Notes under the pieces: generated by a model
What the model saw: the letters and a program-made list of their open reading frames with translations, nothing else
Databases searched by the model: none
Told to the model about the DNA's origin: nothing
Translations under genes and position numbers: made by a program
Origin: Clostridia bacterium
GTDB lineage: Bacteria; Bacillota; Peptococcia; DRI-13; UBA5745
Direction: 5' to 3'
Assembly (NCBI GenBank): GCA_018436095.1
Contig: JAHDMJ010000008.1
Span: 294,518 to 358,517, forward strand
DNA length: 64,000 bases
Shown here: piece by piece, positions 61,024-64,000 of the stretch
Numbering within the stretch: the stretch's first letter is position 1
Layout of the letters: the number at the start of each line of letters is the position of its first letter

Positions 61024-61831
61024 AGGTATACCTTTCCTTTTCCCAGATACCGTAAGCCACAGGGCCGTATTTTGTTTTTTCCAGCCGGGTTGCCTCTAAT
61101 TTCTTAAAAAGCGGCGAAAACCAGCGTTCTTTCAAAACCACCCGCCGCCGGCTAACCCGTAAAGCCTCGGTCAAAACTTCCTGATCAAAAGGAGCGTAGC
61201 AGGCCAAAGGCCGCAAGTTGTTGATACCGGAGGATTGATGGTTGGCGGCCCGAAACATGGGATCAAAATAAACCACGTCCCAGCTATCTGCCTCCTGGCC
61301 GCGTAAATAATCCAAAGCCTCTGCAGAAAGCACGCTGATTCGGCGGGCTATAGCCACAAGAGGCGTTTTTTTGCTGTCAAATTGCGGCGTTTCCCGCCGT
61401 AAGCCCCAATCGGTAATGGCAGCGATAATTGGCGATGCTTCAAGCCCCAGCACCTTTCCTTCTTCCCCTACAGCCCAGGCGGCTACCAAAGCGTCGGCAG
61501 CCAGGCCCAAGGTACAGTCAAGGACCTGCTGGCCGGAAGTCAGCCCCGCCGCAGTTAAGAAGATATCCGGTTTGCCTGCCGCTATCTGGCGCAGCCTGGG
61601 TATGGCCATAGAGGGATGCCAATGCAGAGGCGGTTCTTCCATAAACAAATGGCAATCCCTGTCCAGGGTAAGCAGATAGTCCAGACCCCGGTCCGCTTTT
61701 AGATGGCTGAGGCTTAAGCGTTCCCGGGGCATATAGGGTACATTATAGCGGCCTGCCAGCTCCAGGGCTTTTTCTACCTGGTCTCTGCCGCTTTTGGTGC
61801 TGGTGGTCACTCCCCAACGATAGCCCGGCAT
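61013..61831 (-). CDS. Class I SAM-dependent methyltransferase, RsmJ-like
   Basis: The 272-aa protein has a SAM site VLDCTLGLAADALVAAWAVG (about 107-126), LGLEASPIIAAI, and VVYFDPMFRAANHQSSG. The DPMF motif and overall layout resemble RsmJ, the 16S rRNA m2G1516 methyltransferase, although RsmJ is typical of Gammaproteobacteria; a different RNA or protein target is possible. It overlaps mutL by one base (TGATG) and miaA by 11, so all are translated together. Confidence 0.8.
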   Translation of the reverse strand: MPGYRWGVTTSTKSGRDQVEKALELAGRYNVPYMPRERLSLSHLKADRGLDYLLTLDRDCHLFMEEPPLHWHPSMAIPRLRQIAAGKPDIFLTAAGLTSGQQVLDCTLGLAADALVAAWAVGEEGKVLGLEASPIIAAITDWGLRRETPQFDSKKTPLVAIARRISVLSAEALDYLRGQEADSWDVVYFDPMFRAANHQSSGINNLRPLACYAPFDQEVLTEALRVSRRRVVLKERWFSPLFKKLEATRLEKTKYGPVAYGIWEKERYTYDK

Positions 61832-63915
61832 CAGGAGGAGCGCCCAAAAGCCTGAATCAGGCGGTGGTAAGGCAATAAATACATAATGGGCCGGCCATGG
61901 GGGCAGGTCATTGGATGGCAGGTTTGCTGCAAGCCTCCCAGCAGAGCCGCCATTTCCTGCCGGCTGAGAACCGTATTGGCTTTTACTGCGCTTTTGCAGG
62001 AGGCCATGATCAACAAGGCTTGTTTGGCCTGCTCCAGATCATTGCCGCCACCTCCTTCTGCCAGCTTCTCCAAAAGCTCCCGAAACATAGACTGATCCAT
62101 AGTTTGCCCTGCCGGTACGGAGCGCAGCACGTATTGACGGGGGCCGAAACGCTCTACGATCAGGCCCAGGTCATTAAGCAGCAAAATATGGCGGATTAAT
62201 ACTTCTTCTTCACCGGTAGTTAGACTTAAGGATATGGGCTGCATCAGCATTTGAGCTGCAGTCTCTTTCTGCCGGGATTTGGTCAAAAGCCGCTCGTAGA
62301 TGATGCGCTCGTGGGCCACATGCTGGTCTACCACCAAAAGGCCGGCTTTGACTTCCGCTAAAATAAAGGTGGCATGGAGCTGGCCGATAATGGTGAATTC
62401 CACATCGGGGCCGAAAAAAAAGTCTTCCCGCCGCCAGTCGGCAGCCAGGGCTTGCATACTTTTGTTGTGGGAGCTAACACCCCACTGGCCCGGCAAAAGC
62501 CCTGCTGTCTTTTCCTCAAGGCCGGCAAATAGATTTGCGCTTTCCGCCCTATCGTCCTGGCTTTCTGCGGCGGCATACGCTGATTGTGGAGATGCTAAGC
62601 TTGTAGCTTCTAAATTCGCCGGTTTTAAGCCGGCGGGCTCTTCGGACAGGCTGAAAGCATTGGCGTCAACCAGCCGGTTTAGCTGGTCTTCCCCTTCGGC
62701 AGTAAAGCTATATAAAGTCTCCCATTGGCGTACCGGTTGGGCAAAGCTGATTTGGCCCCCGCCGGATTTGGCAGCCGAACTGCCGGAGAAGAATCCTGGA
62801 CCGCCCTGAGCAGTCCCGGCAGCCACGGAATCGTTTTTAGCGGACTGGACAATTGGGGAGTTGCCGATTCCTGCCGCCATGCCCAGCTTGCCGGCGTCCG
62901 GCAGCAACTGGCCGCCGGAGATAGCCGTTCTTAAAACCCTGGTAATGGAGGGATTTAAATCCGGGTCATTAATTCGGATCTCCAACTTACCGGGATGAAC
63001 ATTGACGTCCAGCAGCTCTCCCGGCAACTGAAAAGCCAATATAGCCAGGGGAAAGCGGCCTTTGGGCAGCACATACTCAAAAGCCCGTTCAATGGACCAC
63101 TGCATATCTTTTACGGAGATACGGCGGCCGTTGACGTAGACGTGAAAACCTTTCCTGGTACCCCGGCTGTAAGGCGGCGCCGTAATCCAGCCCCTGAGCC
63201 GGCCTTTGGAAACCGCTGATTCGAGGGGGACCAGAGCTTGTCTGGCCTCCTTGCCGTAAAAAAGCTCCACCAGGTCTTCGGTGTTGTTGATACCGGCAGT
63301 ATCCAGGATCATTTTGCCCTGGTTTTCCAGCCGGAAATCGGTGGCCGGATAGCCCAGGGCAAGCTGCGTGATCAGGTCATGGATCAAACCGCCCTCATAG
63401 CCGGGAGTTTTCATAAACTTCAAGCGGGCCGGCGTGTTGAAGAACAGATGCTCCACCGTAATGCTGGTGCCTTCGGGACAACCGGCTTTGCTGATAACCG
63501 GCTCCTCCTCCTCGCCTTTGACCCGCAGGCAGTGGCCTTGAATCTCCCCGGTTTTGCGGGTGATGATCTCCAAGGCTGCTACGGAAGCTATACTGGCTAA
63601 GGCTTCGCCTCTAAACCCCAGTGTCGTCAAATCATCCAGGTCCTGAATCTGCCGCAGTTTACTGGTGGCGTGGCGTTCCACAGCTAAAGGCAGGTCCTGG
63701 CCGGGGATGCCGCTGCCATTGTCGATAATGCGGATCAAAGAGAGTCCGCCCTCCCGAATCTCGATTTTGATTTTAGTGCTGCCGGCATCAATGGCGTTTT
63801 CCACCAGCTCCTTCACTACGGAAACCGGCCGCTCAATGACCTCACCGGCAGCAATTTGGTTGGCTGTCAGGTTATCTAAACGTTGTATCCTGTTTTCAGT
63901 GCTTATTCTTTCCAT
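61831..63915 (-). CDS. mutL: DNA mismatch repair protein MutL
   Basis: MutL links MutS mismatch recognition to repair. The 694-aa protein has the GHKL ATPase domain at its N terminus (AGEVIERPVSVVKELVENAIDAGS; IDNGSGI; TLGFRGEALASIASV) and a C-terminal dimerisation domain with DQHVAHERIIYERL and CPHGRP. DQHVAHERIIYERL replaces the DQHAxxERxxYE motif of MutL endonucleases with close variation, so endonuclease activity is plausible. ATG 63915 with AAAGAGA is chosen; ATG 63921 is six bases earlier. Confidence 0.95.
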   Translation of the reverse strand: MERISTENRIQRLDNLTANQIAAGEVIERPVSVVKELVENAIDAGSTKIKIEIREGGLSLIRIIDNGSGIPGQDLPLAVERHATSKLRQIQDLDDLTTLGFRGEALASIASVAALEIITRKTGEIQGHCLRVKGEEEEPVISKAGCPEGTSITVEHLFFNTPARLKFMKTPGYEGGLIHDLITQLALGYPATDFRLENQGKMILDTAGINNTEDLVELFYGKEARQALVPLESAVSKGRLRGWITAPPYSRGTRKGFHVYVNGRRISVKDMQWSIERAFEYVLPKGRFPLAILAFQLPGELLDVNVHPGKLEIRINDPDLNPSITRVLRTAISGGQLLPDAGKLGMAAGIGNSPIVQSAKNDSVAAGTAQGGPGFFSGSSAAKSGGGQISFAQPVRQWETLYSFTAEGEDQLNRLVDANAFSLSEEPAGLKPANLEATSLASPQSAYAAAESQDDRAESANLFAGLEEKTAGLLPGQWGVSSHNKSMQALAADWRREDFFFGPDVEFTIIGQLHATFILAEVKAGLLVVDQHVAHERIIYERLLTKSRQKETAAQMLMQPISLSLTTGEEEVLIRHILLLNDLGLIVERFGPRQYVLRSVPAGQTMDQSMFRELLEKLAEGGGGNDLEQAKQALLIMASCKSAVKANTVLSRQEMAALLGGLQQTCHPMTCPHGRPIMYLLPYHRLIQAFGRSS

Positions 63916-63940
63916 AAACATTCTCTTTCTATGTACTCTC

Positions 63941-64000
63941 TTAGCTGCTATGCAGGCTTTGCTGCAGCTTATGCAAATAATTTAAAGCCTCTAAAGGCGT
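63941..64000 (-). CDS. mutS: DNA mismatch repair protein MutS, last residues
   Basis: The minus strand gives TPLEALNYLHKLQQSLHSS and then a stop at 63941. TPLEALN-LxxLQ is the usual end of bacterial MutS, and mutS-mutL is the expected order. Only 19 residues are visible; the rest lies beyond the window. Confidence 0.8.
   Translation of the reverse strand, partial: TPLEALNYLHKLQQSLHSS

Overview
The window looks like a chromosome segment from an endospore-forming Firmicute of the Clostridia, most like a Peptococcaceae-type anaerobe. The reasons are the sporulation genes (spoIID, dacF, spoIIAA-AB-sigF, spoVAC/AD/AE, spmAB, ytfJ), an ispH-rpsA fusion, a PPDK/PpsR/CcpN cluster and strong Gram-positive Shine-Dalgarno sites. 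No outer-membrane genes, rRNA, tRNA, CRISPR array, phage genes or transposase genes were found. The genus is not determinable from the sequence alone.

Layout. (1) 1-9.4 kb, + strand: spoIID end, queA, tgt, yajC, secD, secF, dacF, spoIIAA, spoIIAB, sigF, spoVAC, a conserved block of tRNA modification, Sec export and early forespore control. (2) 9.4-13.8 kb: a chemoreceptor (- strand), then an ECF-like sigma factor with a membrane partner. (3) 13.8-22.8 kb: a lower-GC catabolic island with a FadR-type regulator, a TRAP transporter and five enzymes or accessory proteins. A 63-bp direct repeat, made from the 3' end of the gene on its left, flanks it. (4) 22.9-28 kb: a PadR/DUF2812 unit, a lipoprotein, a LysE/GAP-like membrane protein behind a guanidine-I (ykkC) riboswitch, and a CLC channel. 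(5) 28.4-32.7 kb, - strand: ccpN, ppsR, ppdK, a gluconeogenic switch. (6) 32.8-41 kb: a lipoprotein, spoVAD and spoVAE (separated from spoVAC by 24 kb), two DUF2294 paralogues, orphan genes, and a GATE permease with two tandem Nif3-like proteins. (7) 41-64 kb, - strand: an unusual lexA, an ABC-F ATPase, a HAD phosphatase, ispH-rpsA, plsC, cmk, hutP, rluB, spmB/A, ytfJ, DUF2953, scpB/A, trpS, an M50 protease, lysA behind a lysine riboswitch, a methionine-gamma-lyase-like enzyme, hflX, miaA, a methyltransferase, mutL and the end of mutS.

Strongest unusual signals: a guanidine-I riboswitch in front of a LysE/GAP-superfamily membrane protein, which makes that protein a candidate guanidine exporter; a LexA in which both catalytic-dyad positions appear substituted (Ser to Thr and Lys to Arg, exactly 37 residues apart); a 65-aa glycine-rich gene with a consensus sigma-F/G promoter, lying antisense to an extended miaA 3' end; the repeat-flanked catabolic island; the split spoVA operon; three direct-repeat operators before ccpN; a 36-bp PadR-type palindrome; a cmk with no ATG/GTG/TTG start; and a pair of MITE-like elements near 8.4 and 52 kb.

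How genes work together: SpoIIAA/AB control sigma-F, which fits the sigma-F/G-type promoters seen before spoVAC and the small antisense gene. YajC/SecDF serve protein export. CcpN, PpsR and PPDK link repression, phosphorylation control and the pyruvate/PEP step. The island would import an organic or sugar acid and process it by oxidoreduction and dehydration. All identifications come from reading motifs and gene order; no database search was run.
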